Positions 1 to 6,793 of a stretch of 50,113 nucleotides of DNA are shown piece by piece. The notes below the pieces were generated by a model, which saw only the letters and a list, made by a program, of their open reading frames with translations, had not been told where the DNA came from and searched no databases. Position 1 is the first letter of the stretch. Each line of letters begins with the position of its first letter. The position numbers were made by a program, and so were the translations under genes. The stretch is from a virus, in the IMG/VR virus record IMGVR_UViG_3300019458_000612, positions 1-50,113 of that record, one strand, 5' to 3'.

Positions 1-207
1 TCACTTATCGAGACAGCGTGCACACTCCCGGTCCTCGAGGTACACCGCCTTCTCGCCGCACGACTCGCACCAGATGTACAGACCGTCGCCGGTCACCCGC
101 TTCCCGCGCCGGGCCCGGAACACCTGAGCGAGGAACGACTCGGCCTCGATCGACAGCTTGCTCAGCGTCGGGCCGTCAAGGCTATTCAGGTCGATCGACG
201 GGATCAT
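1..207 (-). CDS. small zinc-ribbon protein
   Basis: This 68-residue protein ends at the first base of the window. Its C-terminus has four cysteines spaced C-x2-C-x11-C-x2-C, a zinc-ribbon arrangement. The N-terminal 40 residues look helical and show no known domain. The ATG overlaps the stop of the upstream DUF5131 gene by four bases (ATGA), so the two are probably translationally coupled. The function is unknown. It belongs to a run of very small zinc-binding proteins at this end of the phage. Confidence 0.7.
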   Translation of the reverse strand: MIPSIDLNSLDGPTLSKLSIEAESFLAQVFRARRGKRVTGDGLYIWCESCGEKAVYLEDRECARCLDK

Positions 208-1031
208 CTCTCTCCTCCTGCCGGGTACTCGTCCCACGTGCGTCCGTCCAGGAGCCGGCCTCCAGACGCCGAGGTCGGCCCTCCCCATTGCTTCAGAAAG
301 AACGGGACGCCGGCAGCGGTGCATTGGTCTCGGAGCGAGCGGACCCAGCTCAGCGCGCTCGGCCTCGGATACCACTCCTTCCCCTCCCGACACACGAGAC
401 GCCGGTGGTCTGGCCCACCGCTCTCGCCGCCAACGATGACCCAGCCGATCTTCCTGCTTGCGAGGTATGTCGATAGATCGACCGGTCCAAGCAACGGCTC
501 GACGGACAGGAACCGCACGGCCGCCGGCGTCTGGAGCAACCACTCAATGCGATCGTCTGCGTACGCCTGGTTCTCGACCGAGACAGCGAGCCAGATGTGG
601 CGGTGCGCCTTCGGCATCGCGGCAGCCATCGTGTTCATCCGCACCCATTCGCTCATCCGCTGAGCCCGCTTGGTGAGGACCTGGTAGCTGTGCCGCGGGG
701 TCTCGAGCATTACGTTCCACACTCCCCGGATCCATTCGTCGGGCACCCGATCCTCGAACAGATCGGTCATCGAGCAGACGAAGATCCTGCGTGGCTTCCT
801 CCAGTGTCTCGGATCGTTGATCGCAACCGGGTGCAGCTGCAGTTCGTCCGCGCCGACCACGTACTTTGGTCCACCGAAGCGGACGTTCATGCGTTCGGCG
901 TAGCAGTTATGGCACCCTGGCGAGATCTTCACGCAGGACCAGCGGCCCTCGACCCCGGTGATCGGGTTCCAGGTTGCTCCAGGCGATCCATCATCGCTCC
1001 GAGTCCACTCGATGGACGTCCTCTCAGCCAT
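204..1031 (-). CDS. DUF5131 (phage Gp37/Gp68-like) protein
   Basis: The 275-residue protein begins with an IEWT motif, then a WNPITG segment and the cysteine motif SPGCHNCYAER at about residues 38-48. Further along are VCSMTDLF, LTKRAQRM, LSVEPLLGP and VGGESGG. This set is typical of the DUF5131 family, found in phages and bacteria and annotated as phage Gp37/Gp68 proteins. The CxxCY cluster suggests a bound metal or an iron-sulfur cluster, but I know of no proven reaction. The C-terminal FFLKQWGG is also characteristic. The start overlaps the stop of the upstream zinc-ribbon gene by eight bases. Confidence 0.85.
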   Translation of the reverse strand: MAERTSIEWTRSDDGSPGATWNPITGVEGRWSCVKISPGCHNCYAERMNVRFGGPKYVVGADELQLHPVAINDPRHWRKPRRIFVCSMTDLFEDRVPDEWIRGVWNVMLETPRHSYQVLTKRAQRMSEWVRMNTMAAAMPKAHRHIWLAVSVENQAYADDRIEWLLQTPAAVRFLSVEPLLGPVDLSTYLASRKIGWVIVGGESGGPDHRRLVCREGKEWYPRPSALSWVRSLRDQCTAAGVPFFLKQWGGPTSASGGRLLDGRTWDEYPAGGER

Positions 1032-1137
1032 TCGCCGGCTCCACGTCTGCCCCGCCGCACTTCGGGCAGGTCGGCGTCAGCGACGAGGTCCTGAACCGCT
1101 TCCCGCACTCCAGGCACACGATAGGGATCCTGGCCAT
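1024..1137 (-). CDS. 37-residue zinc-ribbon protein
   Basis: Two CxxC knuckles, CLECG at residues 8-12 and CPKCG at residues 24-28, make up almost the whole 37-residue protein. This is a minimal rubredoxin-like or FmdB-like zinc ribbon. Its ATG overlaps the preceding stop by one base (TGATG), and its own stop overlaps the next start. The tight coupling on both sides supports a real gene despite its size. The role is unknown; such ribbons usually bind nucleic acid or another protein. Confidence 0.7.
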   Translation of the reverse strand: MARIPIVCLECGKRFRTSSLTPTCPKCGGADVEPANG

Positions 1138-1370
1138 CACCTGAATCCGGCTTCCCGCAGGGCGTCCCTGACTTTGTCCCACGGCAGCTTGCCGCGCCGG
1201 GCGATCAGGAGCTCCTTGAGCACCTCCGCGACCTTCGGCGCGGCCCCGTGCAGCGTGCACCCCTCGAGCCGGAACAGGCCGTCGTCCTGGCGGTAGATGA
1301 TGCAGCCGCAGTCCAGCGACTCGCCGTCGCCGTAGTTCAGGCCGGCAAGGTCGACCGTGGCATCAGCCAT
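1137..1370 (-). CDS. hypothetical protein downstream of Ku
   Basis: The 77-residue protein has a CGC motif around residue 22 and a later single cysteine followed by histidine (CTLHG), then a basic helical C-terminus ending in a KVRDALREAGF segment. I do not recognise the family. The start could be the ATG at 1370 (TGATG overlap with the Ku stop) or the GTG one codon upstream (GTGA overlap). It is in the same tight operon as Ku, but that alone says nothing certain about its job. Confidence 0.65.
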   Translation of the reverse strand: MADATVDLAGLNYGDGESLDCGCIIYRQDDGLFRLEGCTLHGAAPKVAEVLKELLIARRGKLPWDKVRDALREAGFR

Positions 1371-2194
1371 CACGCCGCCTCCTTCCTGGGCTTCCGGGGA
1401 GCTCGCTTCGGCGCCTTCTCGGCCTTCGCCTGGTCGATCGACTGTTGCAAGGCCGCCACGAGATCGACCACCGGCGCGGCCTTCTTCACCGGCTCGATCT
1501 TCGCCGGCGCCTGGCCGAGCACCTTGGCCTCGATCAGCGCCTTCAGCCGCGCCTGGTAGCCGTCGCTATAGCCCGAGATGTCGAAGACGTCGGACTGCTG
1601 TGACGCGATCAACTCCCGGGCCAGCTTGCGCTCCTGCTCCGTGAACGTGACCGGGGCGATGTCGCTCCGATCCTCGTACTCGCGGATCTCCGCCTGGTAG
1701 AACGCCTCGTGCAGCATGAGGGCGTCCGTCGCCACCCGGACAATGCCAAGCTTCTCGTGCCCGCTGCCGACATACTGGACGACCGCGGCAAGCCCGGCCT
1801 CTTCCATGGCGCCCCGGAGCAGCTGGAACGCCTTGGCCGCGAACTTGTCGACCGGACCGAGGTAGTTGGACCGCCCGAGGTAGATCGGATCGATCGACGC
1901 CCACGGCACGAAGGCCTTGATCTCCATCGCCTTGGATTTCTCGGCCTCGAGGGCGGCGAGCTCGTCCTGCGTGATCGTCGCGTACTGGCCCTTCGCCGTC
2001 TCGTAGCCCTTGACGGTCTCGGCCCGGAGCATCTCCTTGCCGCACGCCGAGCAGCTCGTCTTCTGATGCGCCCGCGCCATGCAGGGCGCGTGCAGGTTCA
2101 CCAGGTCGACGCGCTCGTCGCGCGCCGCTACGGTCGACTTGACAGGCACCGTGATCGCCCGCCAGGTCAGGTAGTAGGAAGGTGTGGCGGCCAT
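1370..2194 (-). CDS. ku: bacterial-type Ku protein (NHEJ DNA-end binding)
   Basis: This 274-residue protein has the layout of bacterial Ku homodimers, which bind double-strand DNA ends in non-homologous end joining and recruit LigD. It opens with a YLTWRAITVPVK beta-strand segment. A zinc-binding-like SCSACGKEM, then KGYETAKGQYATIT and a DELAALE stretch match the core. LDPIY-like and YLGP segments and an ALMLHEAFY motif follow. The C-terminus is a lysine/alanine/proline-rich tail ending in RKPRKEAA, typical of the DNA-binding tails of bacterial Ku. No ligase D is in the window, so a host ligase would be needed. Some actinobacteriophages carry Ku and are thought to use it for genome circularisation. 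Confidence 0.92.
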   Translation of the reverse strand: MAATPSYYLTWRAITVPVKSTVAARDERVDLVNLHAPCMARAHQKTSCSACGKEMLRAETVKGYETAKGQYATITQDELAALEAEKSKAMEIKAFVPWASIDPIYLGRSNYLGPVDKFAAKAFQLLRGAMEEAGLAAVVQYVGSGHEKLGIVRVATDALMLHEAFYQAEIREYEDRSDIAPVTFTEQERKLARELIASQQSDVFDISGYSDGYQARLKALIEAKVLGQAPAKIEPVKKAAPVVDLVAALQQSIDQAKAEKAPKRAPRKPRKEAA

Positions 2195-2217
2195 CGTCGG
2201 ACTTCCTTTCCGCGGCG

Positions 2218-2421
2218 TTACGCCGCCCTCTTCGGGCGCCGGGCGGCCCGAGTGACGGGGCCCATGGAGTCAGATCCAATCGCCAGCGCCCGCGCGAAGT
2301 AGTCGGCGCCGTCCTGCTCGCGGTGCGCCTCGCGGTGTGCATCGGCCTCGCCGCGCGCCCATCCGGCCGTTGGCTCGTAGGAGACAATCCCGCAGCGGTC
2401 ACAGTGGACGGCCCAGGTCAC
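2218..2421 (-). CDS. C2H2-like zinc-finger small protein
   Basis: The 67-residue protein carries CDRCG near its N-terminus and, 18 residues later, H-x3-H within AHREAHRE. This C-x2-C-x18-H-x3-H spacing suggests a single C2H2-type finger. The C-terminus is basic (RRPKRAA), as in DNA-binding proteins. The GTG start overlaps the stop of the upstream 54-residue gene by four bases, and Ku follows 23 bases downstream. The function is not known. Confidence 0.65.
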   Translation of the reverse strand: MTWAVHCDRCGIVSYEPTAGWARGEADAHREAHREQDGADYFARALAIGSDSMGPVTRAARRPKRAA

Positions 2422-2582
2422 AACAGCTCCTCCGGCAGATCGTCCAACTCCTCAGTGATCTGCTTGGCGTATTCAAGCGCCTCTCGCCGGGTCCTGAACT
2501 GGTGCGGGCTCACCGCACCCAGGACCACCACCTCCCACCGGCCGCGGACCTTCCTTACCATGTGCTCCGGGTTCGAATTCAT
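2418..2582 (-). CDS. 54-residue hypothetical protein
   Basis: This short frame runs from an ATG at 2582 to a TGA at 2418 that overlaps the next GTG start (GTGA). It encodes a basic N-terminal half with strand-forming WEVVVLG, followed by an acidic helix ending in EELDDLPEELL. The strand pattern plus FRTRREALEYAKQI resembles the phage families in which a small beta-sheet is followed by a helix, but I cannot name it. The exact overlap and coding composition support a real gene. Confidence 0.6.
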   Translation of the reverse strand: MNSNPEHMVRKVRGRWEVVVLGAVSPHQFRTRREALEYAKQITEELDDLPEELL

Positions 2583-2601
2583 CGCCGTTCGACCTCCGGC
2601 C

Positions 2602-3087
2602 CTAGGCGGCCCGCAGCTCGCCCCGCGCGTCGAGCGACGTCCAGGCGAGTGTGCCGTTGCCGATCACCACGTGGTCGCGCACATGGACATCGAGCAGCGC
2701 CCCGCACTCGATCAGCTGATGCGTGAGCCGGACATCCTCTCGGCTCGGCGTCGGGTCACCGCTGGGATGGTTGTGCAGGAGGATGATCGACGAGGCGCCC
2801 TCCCTGAGCGCGGGACCGAACACCTCGCGTGGGTGTACAAGGCACGCGCTCTGCGTCCCCATGGCGATCTCGGTGTGGAGCAGATAGTGGTTCTGCGCGT
2901 TGAGCAGGAGCACCCAGAAGTGCTCCTTGTCGTCGTCGCAGACGGCGACAAGATCCTTCGCGAGCTCCGCCACAGCCTTGGGATCGCCCAGGGTGCGCGG
3001 CGAGGGCTGCCCGGGCTCCCGGACGACGGTCCAGCTGGCCGCTCTCAGCCGGTATCGTCGCACTCGGGGGGCCACCTCGGGCCTCAC
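2602..3087 (-). CDS. radC: RadC family JAB/MPN domain protein
   Basis: The 161-residue protein consists of the RadC-type JAMM domain. It contains the metal-binding HNHPSGDPTPSRED motif near residues 105-118, preceded by a GASSIILL strand, and ends with DHVVIG. RadC proteins are common next to mobile-element and anti-restriction genes. They are predicted metallohydrolases, although the original DNA-repair role has been questioned. The start is a GTG overlapping the upstream stop. The N-terminal helix-hairpin-helix domain of chromosomal RadC (about 220 residues) is missing, as in many phage and plasmid copies. Confidence 0.9.
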   Translation of the reverse strand: MRPEVAPRVRRYRLRAASWTVVREPGQPSPRTLGDPKAVAELAKDLVAVCDDDKEHFWVLLLNAQNHYLLHTEIAMGTQSACLVHPREVFGPALREGASSIILLHNHPSGDPTPSREDVRLTHQLIECGALLDVHVRDHVVIGNGTLAWTSLDARGELRAA

Positions 3088-3194
3088 CGGCCCTCCCTCC
3101 GTCGCTTCTCCGCGCGGATGGCCCGCGCGGTGCGGGTCCAGTACGTCAGCCAGTACAGCATGGTCTCAGTCATGCGCTCTCCCATCCGGGTCAC
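3084..3194 (-). CDS. 36-residue basic peptide
   Basis: The frame starts with a GTG overlapping the previous stop (GTGA) and ends with a TGA overlapping the RadC start. An internal ATG at residue 8 (MTETML) has a GGGAG-like ribosome-binding site and may be the true start. The peptide has a tryptophan/tyrosine-rich segment (YWLTYWTRT) followed by an arginine/lysine-rich tail, so it is amphipathic. No family is recognised. Confidence 0.5.
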   Translation of the reverse strand: MTRMGERMTETMLYWLTYWTRTARAIRAEKRRREGR

Positions 3195-3466
3195 CGCGGC
3201 CTCGCCACCGGCGCCGGGCTCCTGAAGTACGCCTGGCCGCGGTCGCTGTCCCAGCCGGTCCACCCGTAGATGCGGCCCTGGTACTCGAGCGCCTTCGGCA
3301 GCTTCTTCACGCACGCCCAGGACGCCTCGTCGAGGCCGACCCGGATCCACCACTGGCCGTCGATCTGGCGGCACTCCAGCACCGGGACAAGGTCCGGTCG
3401 CCCGACCGCCTTCGCCTGCTCGACCTCCAGGCGCTCCGTCCGCGCGTCGAACTCGATGTCGGTCAT
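3191..3466 (-). CDS. hypothetical protein, 91 aa
   Basis: The protein starts at an ATG (MTDIEF) that overlaps the upstream stop as ATGA and has a GGGAGG motif upstream. Its N-terminus is a charged helix and its C-terminus is aromatic-rich (YQGRIYGWTGWDSDRG), suggesting a small beta fold. I do not recognise the family. It lies in the same operon as RadC and Ku. Confidence 0.65.
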   Translation of the reverse strand: MTDIEFDARTERLEVEQAKAVGRPDLVPVLECRQIDGQWWIRVGLDEASWACVKKLPKALEYQGRIYGWTGWDSDRGQAYFRSPAPVARPR

Positions 3467-3579
3467 GCCCCTGCCTCCCTTCGCATCAGGTGCAGCTGGA
3501 GCCGGGTGAGGATCTTCACCGGGCCGTTCGTCTGGAGCGGCTTGGCCGCCTGCTTGTTGGTCTGTCCGCTGGTGCTCAT
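3463..3579 (-). CDS. 38-residue hypothetical peptide
   Basis: This frame begins at ATG 3579 and its TGA overlaps the next start by four bases. The peptide is polar, with a QTNKQAAK segment and a basic C-terminus. It would be the first gene of the RadC-Ku operon. No clear ribosome-binding site precedes it: the upstream bases are pyrimidine-rich (CTTCTACTTTTTC), so the message may be leaderless or the start may differ. No family is recognised. Confidence 0.45.
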   Translation of the reverse strand: MSTSGQTNKQAAKPLQTNGPVKILTRLQLHLMRREAGA

Positions 3580-3629
3580 GAAAAAGTAGAAGTGCAGTGC
3601 GGGTGCCAGGGCCCTCGTCGTCTAAGCGA

Positions 3630-3649
3630 TTGATGCATAGATGTATCAA
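3630..3649. promoter_or_regulatory. AT-rich imperfect palindrome, possible operator/promoter
   Basis: In the gene-free stretch 3580-3818 of this very GC-rich genome, an AT-rich patch forms an imperfect palindrome with TTGAT and ATCAA arms and inner CAT/ATG halves. On the minus strand, TTGATA followed 17 bases later by CTTAGA could be a -35/-10 pair for the operon starting at 3579. The rest of the stretch shows no other feature. Confidence 0.35.
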
Positions 3650-3818
3650 AGCGGCACTCGGCCATCTGGCAACAGGAACGGTCTTTTTCGTGGCACTCGG
3701 TGCCGCATGCTGTCCACCGAGCGCACGTCAGACGGAGCCGCGCGATTCGGAATTAGGAAGGTATGCCGACGGCCATCGTCGGCCAGGAGCGAGCCAGAGC
3801 GCTCGCCGCTCGGCGAGT

Positions 3819-4135
3819 CTAGCCCGGCCTCTTGTAGAGCTGCCACCCCTTCTGGCCGCAGGCGGGGCAAATCCTCACCTCCGGTGGGAGGCCGGAGCCG
3901 AGCATGGCCCGCTCTGCGAACTCGTCTCCGACGGATCCACAGGCGACACACCAGAGTCCACGCGGATGTCCGCTTCCTGAAGGTGCAGCAGGGCGCGCTC
4001 CACCGACATCACGCCCATGCTGAGGCCCCTCCGGACGCTGAGCACCTCCGCCCGCTGGAACGCCAGCTCGTGGAGTCGGCTTGACACCACGGAATCCAAG
4101 GCCTCGAGGGCCCTGAGCAGCTCGTCTCGGGTCAT
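3819..4135 (-). CDS. zinc-ribbon protein needing a -1 frameshift
   Basis: The frame beginning at ATG 4135 (ATGA overlap with the upstream gene) encodes a helical segment up to ALLHLQEADIRVD. It then runs on without recognisable features to a stop at 3875. In the -1 frame the sequence continues at once as LWCVACGSVG and, later, RICPACGQKGWQLY, ending at 3819. That is a clear C-x2-C/C-x2-C zinc ribbon with no start codon of its own. The simplest reading is one protein of about 105 residues broken by a one-base change, or joined by ribosomal frameshifting, near 3960. I see no classical slippery heptamer, so a true indel or a sequencing error is equally possible. Confidence 0.55.
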
Positions 4136-4854
4136 TCGGCACCTCGCTCTCCCCGGCCGTGGCCGACGCGGACCGCAGCCTCCTCGACCTCGAACACCCG
4201 CAGCCCCGGGATCTCCCGGACGCCGGCGCGGATCACCGCGGTCACCTTCTGCTCGTCCAGACGCAGGTAGTCGCGCGGGACGTCGGCCAGGTTGACTACC
4301 TCGAACGTCCACCGCTTGCGCACCGTCACGGCGCCGACATCGGTCTTCGCGGTCGCGGGTGGGGGCGCCGCGGCGGCCCGGATCTGCTTGGCCGCGTCAT
4401 ACTGGTCCACGGCCGCGTTGAGCAGGACCGCGGTCTGCCGCTCGTCTCCCCGTCGTTTCGCCGCCTCCGCCTCGAGCCGGATCTGGTCGGCGACAGCCTT
4501 CTGTCGCGCGGCCAGGTCGGCGGCCTCCTTCGCCTTCCGGGCCTGGTCGTTTCGGTACGCCAGCAGCTTCTGGCGCAGCAGGCGATCCGCCTCCACAACG
4601 GGCGCCATCACCTGGCGGAACAGGTCGTTGATCCCCTTCACGTGGTCGTTCAACGGCTTCACGAGCGCCGCCCGCTTCGCCTCCGCGTCCTTCTGGGCGC
4701 TGGCGATCTTCGTCAGGAGCGTCACCGCCTGGGCCTGCGATGCCTCGGAATCGACAGCGAGCGCCTCGGCCTCTCGCCGGACCAACTGGGCCCGCTGCCG
4801 GACGTCGGTCAGCTCGGGCAGGGTCACGACGTGGGTGATCGTAGTGTCGCTCAC
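4132..4854 (-). CDS. coiled-coil phage protein of unknown function
   Basis: Of the 240 residues, about 20-170 form long alanine/lysine/glutamate-rich helices predicted to coil (for example AEAKRAALVKPLNDHVKGIN and KEAADLAARQKAV). The C-terminal 60 residues form a separate domain with WTFEVVNLADVPRDYLRLDE and IRAGVREIPGLRVFE. Phage proteins with this combination are common beside recombination and replication genes, but I know no proven role. The GTG start overlaps the upstream stop by four bases. Confidence 0.75.
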   Translation of the reverse strand: MSDTTITHVVTLPELTDVRQRAQLVRREAEALAVDSEASQAQAVTLLTKIASAQKDAEAKRAALVKPLNDHVKGINDLFRQVMAPVVEADRLLRQKLLAYRNDQARKAKEAADLAARQKAVADQIRLEAEAAKRRGDERQTAVLLNAAVDQYDAAKQIRAAAAPPPATAKTDVGAVTVRKRWTFEVVNLADVPRDYLRLDEQKVTAVIRAGVREIPGLRVFEVEEAAVRVGHGRGERGAE

Positions 4855-5141
4855 GAGCGTTCCCGCCTCGTGCGCAGCGCCGCCGCGTACCCGCTGATCC
4901 ACGCTTCGGCCTGGTCCAGCGTCAGCCACCACTCGCTGCCGTCGAGACGACGGTGGAGCGGCGCCCCATTCCTCGTGAACCTCACTTCGAGCGATCCGGG
5001 CTCGCCGCGGATCTCGACCGTGATCGCGGATCGCTGGGCGGCTTGGCGGATGAACTTGGCCCGGGCTAAACGGAGGGGGCCCTCCCCCTCGCGCTCCACC
5101 AGGTCACCGAGACAGTGGACGCCACCGACGGCGCGATCCAT
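4851..5141 (-). CDS. hypothetical protein, 96 aa
   Basis: The protein starts with ATG in a TGATG overlap and ends overlapping the next GTG. After a basic N-terminal helix comes a beta-rich part (ITVEIRGEPGSLEVRFTRNG), then WWLTLDQAEAWISGYAAALR. The last segment resembles the C-terminus of the PC4-like protein nearby, where a strand pattern leads to LTLAQAEAL. It may be a relative or a small nucleic-acid binder; this is inference only. Confidence 0.65.
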   Translation of the reverse strand: MDRAVGGVHCLGDLVEREGEGPLRLARAKFIRQAAQRSAITVEIRGEPGSLEVRFTRNGAPLHRRLDGSEWWLTLDQAEAWISGYAAALRTRRERS

Positions 5142-5353
5142 CAGTTCACCGCCGCAGTTCTCGCGGCGCACTCGAGCATCAGCTTCGACTGCGCGATGAC
5201 CACCGCCTGAGTCAGCAGCGCCTTGGCGGTCGTCTCATCGAGCCCAGCCATCGCGCACTCGGCCGCGGCCACCGCGAGCATCTTCTCGGCCAGCAGCCGG
5301 CTCGCGTGCCGGTACTGGCGGCCCAGACAGATCACGTTCGGCTTCGGTTCCAT
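5141..5353 (-). CDS. hypothetical helical protein, 70 aa
   Basis: A 70-residue, mostly alpha-helical protein rich in alanine with two scattered cysteines. It is linked by TGATG overlaps on both sides. No family is recognised. Confidence 0.6.
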   Translation of the reverse strand: MEPKPNVICLGRQYRHASRLLAEKMLAVAAAECAMAGLDETTAKALLTQAVVIAQSKLMLECAARTAAVN

Positions 5354-5499
5354 CAGTAGCTCCTCTCCCGGAAGATCTCGCGCAGGTCGGCCCGGCACTG
5401 CCTACAGAGCGCGTCCGGCCCGCCAAGCACCGGCGAATCGCACAGCATGCAGGCGGGCACCCGGACAGCCGCGTCGTTCCCGACGACGCTGCGGTCCAT
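5353..5499 (-). CDS. 48-residue zinc-ribbon protein
   Basis: The frame begins at ATG 5499, two bases after the PC4-like gene's stop, and ends in a TGATG overlap. Two CxxC knuckles (CMLCD at residue 17 and CRQCR at residue 32) give C-x2-C-x11-C-x2-C, followed by a helix RADLREIFRER. This layout is a miniature zinc ribbon similar to the protein at 1-207. Function unknown. Confidence 0.65.
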   Translation of the reverse strand: MDRSVVGNDAAVRVPACMLCDSPVLGGPDALCRQCRADLREIFRERSY

Positions 5500-5501
5500 G
5501 G

Positions 5502-5762
5502 CTAGGCCGCCTTGGGCTCACGGCCGCGCAGCGTCTCGAGGATTGCCGGCATCTGGGCGGCGAGCGCCTCGGCCTGGGCCAACGTCAGCGAGATGCCCTT
5601 CGGGGAGTACCCGGTGTACTTCGCGGAGGTGATGTAGGGCCGCACGTCGAGCACCGCGTGCGGGCGGCTACCCCACCGGACCACCCGCACGTGGATCGTC
5701 TCGTCCGGGGCCTTCGGGATGGGCGAGAACGTCGCCAGCTCGTGCACCTTCAGCTCTGCCAT
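5502..5762 (-). CDS. PC4/YdbC-like ssDNA-binding protein
   Basis: The 86-residue protein resembles the transcriptional coactivator p15 (PC4) fold: strands with VRVVRWGSRPHAVLDVRPYIT, then YSPKGISLTLAQAEALAAQM leading into a C-terminal helix. PC4-like proteins, including bacterial YdbC, dimerise and bind single-stranded DNA. A role in late transcription, replication or repair is plausible. The start at ATG 5762 has an AAGGAG site eight bases upstream. An in-frame upstream extension exists but has no such site. Confidence 0.7.
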   Translation of the reverse strand: MAELKVHELATFSPIPKAPDETIHVRVVRWGSRPHAVLDVRPYITSAKYTGYSPKGISLTLAQAEALAAQMPAILETLRGREPKAA

Positions 5763-5943
5763 GAGGGGTTCTCCTTCCTCGGGCGGCCGCGGAGCCGGGC
5801 GATGAACTCCGGTGATCGTGGCCCCGGCACGACCCGTAGGCTCTCCGCGGTGTTCCACGGCAGGAGTCAAGTGCAAGGCGGGTGCCCCGCGCTAAGTCGG
5901 TGTGCTGGTTGATGTGTCGATATGTCCTTCGATCGATCGATAG

Positions 5944-6423
5944 TTATTCTGACACCGGCGGTGCCGTGGCGGCAAGAGCCCGCCAATCGGGATTCCGGCG
6001 AACCAGGAGCTCCCCTGTCTCGATCGCCCGGACCAGGCGGCGCGCGACCCTGACGGCTTCGCGTTGCATGGGCGGTTCGACCTTGAGGTGCTCGAGCACC
6101 TCCCCGATGGCGTCAAGCGCCAGGTCGGTTCCGGTCAGCTCCTTGACCATGCGGGACCGGCGCCAGATCGCCCGGAAACACTGCCCGCAGAACCCCGAGC
6201 CGCCCCGCCCGAGCCGACCGCAGCCGTTCAGGCAGGGTCCGCGGTAGCGAGGCTGGTTGCCACGGATCCTCCGGAAACGGCAGGCGCTGCACACGCCGCC
6301 GTAGCAGTAGGGCTTCACGCGACCACAGTCTTGGCATTGGCGGGGCCGGCAGGAGGGCTTCAGGTCGTCATAGGAACGCTCTGACGGCTTCCCTGGCCCC
6401 TCACGCGTATCTCGACGAATCAC
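5944..6423 (-). CDS. multi-knuckle zinc-binding protein
   Basis: The 159-residue protein has at least three zinc-binding pairs in its first 85 residues: CQDCG, CSAC, and CLNGCG followed by CGQC. These resemble zinc-ribbon domains of phage recombination endonuclease or primase-like proteins. The second half is helical (EVLEHLKVEPPMQREAVRVARRL) with no catalytic motif I recognise. The start is a GTG at 6423 inside the end of the upstream membrane-peptide gene (overlap 6401-6423). The intergenic stretch 5763-5943 before the PC4-like gene holds only an AT-rich patch with repeated GATC. Confidence 0.65.
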   Translation of the reverse strand: MIRRDTREGPGKPSERSYDDLKPSCRPRQCQDCGRVKPYCYGGVCSACRFRRIRGNQPRYRGPCLNGCGRLGRGGSGFCGQCFRAIWRRSRMVKELTGTDLALDAIGEVLEHLKVEPPMQREAVRVARRLVRAIETGELLVRRNPDWRALAATAPPVSE

Positions 6424-6553
6424 CGATATCGGCTCCGATTGCCCGTGCCGCGTCCTCAGCCTTCGCGGCCGAGTCGTCCGCCCGCCCGCCGACGACCATG
6501 ATCACTGCCACGACCATCACCACCGCAGCAGCAAGGATCCCCAGGACAATCAT
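6401..6553 (-). CDS. 50-residue single-pass membrane protein
   Basis: Residues 2-22 form one strongly hydrophobic segment of Ile, Val, Leu, Ala and Met. A short soluble alanine/aspartate-rich tail follows. It is the first minus-strand gene beside a divergent intergenic region that contains a parS-like palindrome. The function is unknown; small phage membrane peptides often act in superinfection exclusion or lysis control, but nothing here decides it. Confidence 0.5.
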   Translation of the reverse strand: MIVLGILAAAVVMVVAVIMVVGGRADDSAAKAEDAARAIGADIGDSSRYA

Positions 6554-6576
6554 GCCGGCCCCTTCAGCCCCGTCGA

Positions 6577-6592
6577 GGTTCCACGTGGAACA
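6577..6592. promoter_or_regulatory. parS-like palindrome GTTCCACGTGGAAC
   Basis: A perfect 14-base palindrome at 6578-6591 extends to a 16-mer that differs only at its first base from the known bacterial parS variant TGTTCCACGTGGAACA. parS is the ParB loading site. It sits between divergent genes, next to a TATGAT box on the minus strand (6592-6597). It may be a real ParB site (host or phage) or an operator for another dimeric regulator. No parB gene is in the window. Confidence 0.5.
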
Positions 6593-6712
6593 TCATAAGA
6601 TCGATCACTCTGTGGCCGGCACCGGGCGACGGCGAGCCGGCTGAGCTGTCGATCCCGAAGACAGGGAAAGCTCCTTCACGAGGTGACGACCCAGGCGCCG
6701 GTTTGACCCGTG

Positions 6713-6721
6713 TGCTACTAT
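6713..6721 (+). promoter_or_regulatory. extended -10 promoter for the toxin-antitoxin operon
   Basis: TG-C-TACTAT is an extended -10 element about 73 bases upstream of the antitoxin start. A TTGACC hexamer lies too close upstream to serve as a -35. The 6554-6793 divergent region is otherwise gene-free. Confidence 0.4.
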
Positions 6722-6793
6722 CCTCGCGGGCGCACAAGGAGTTCCTGGTGGCGCGGTGATTGCAGGTACGATGGACCTGAGGAGGTGACGTGC

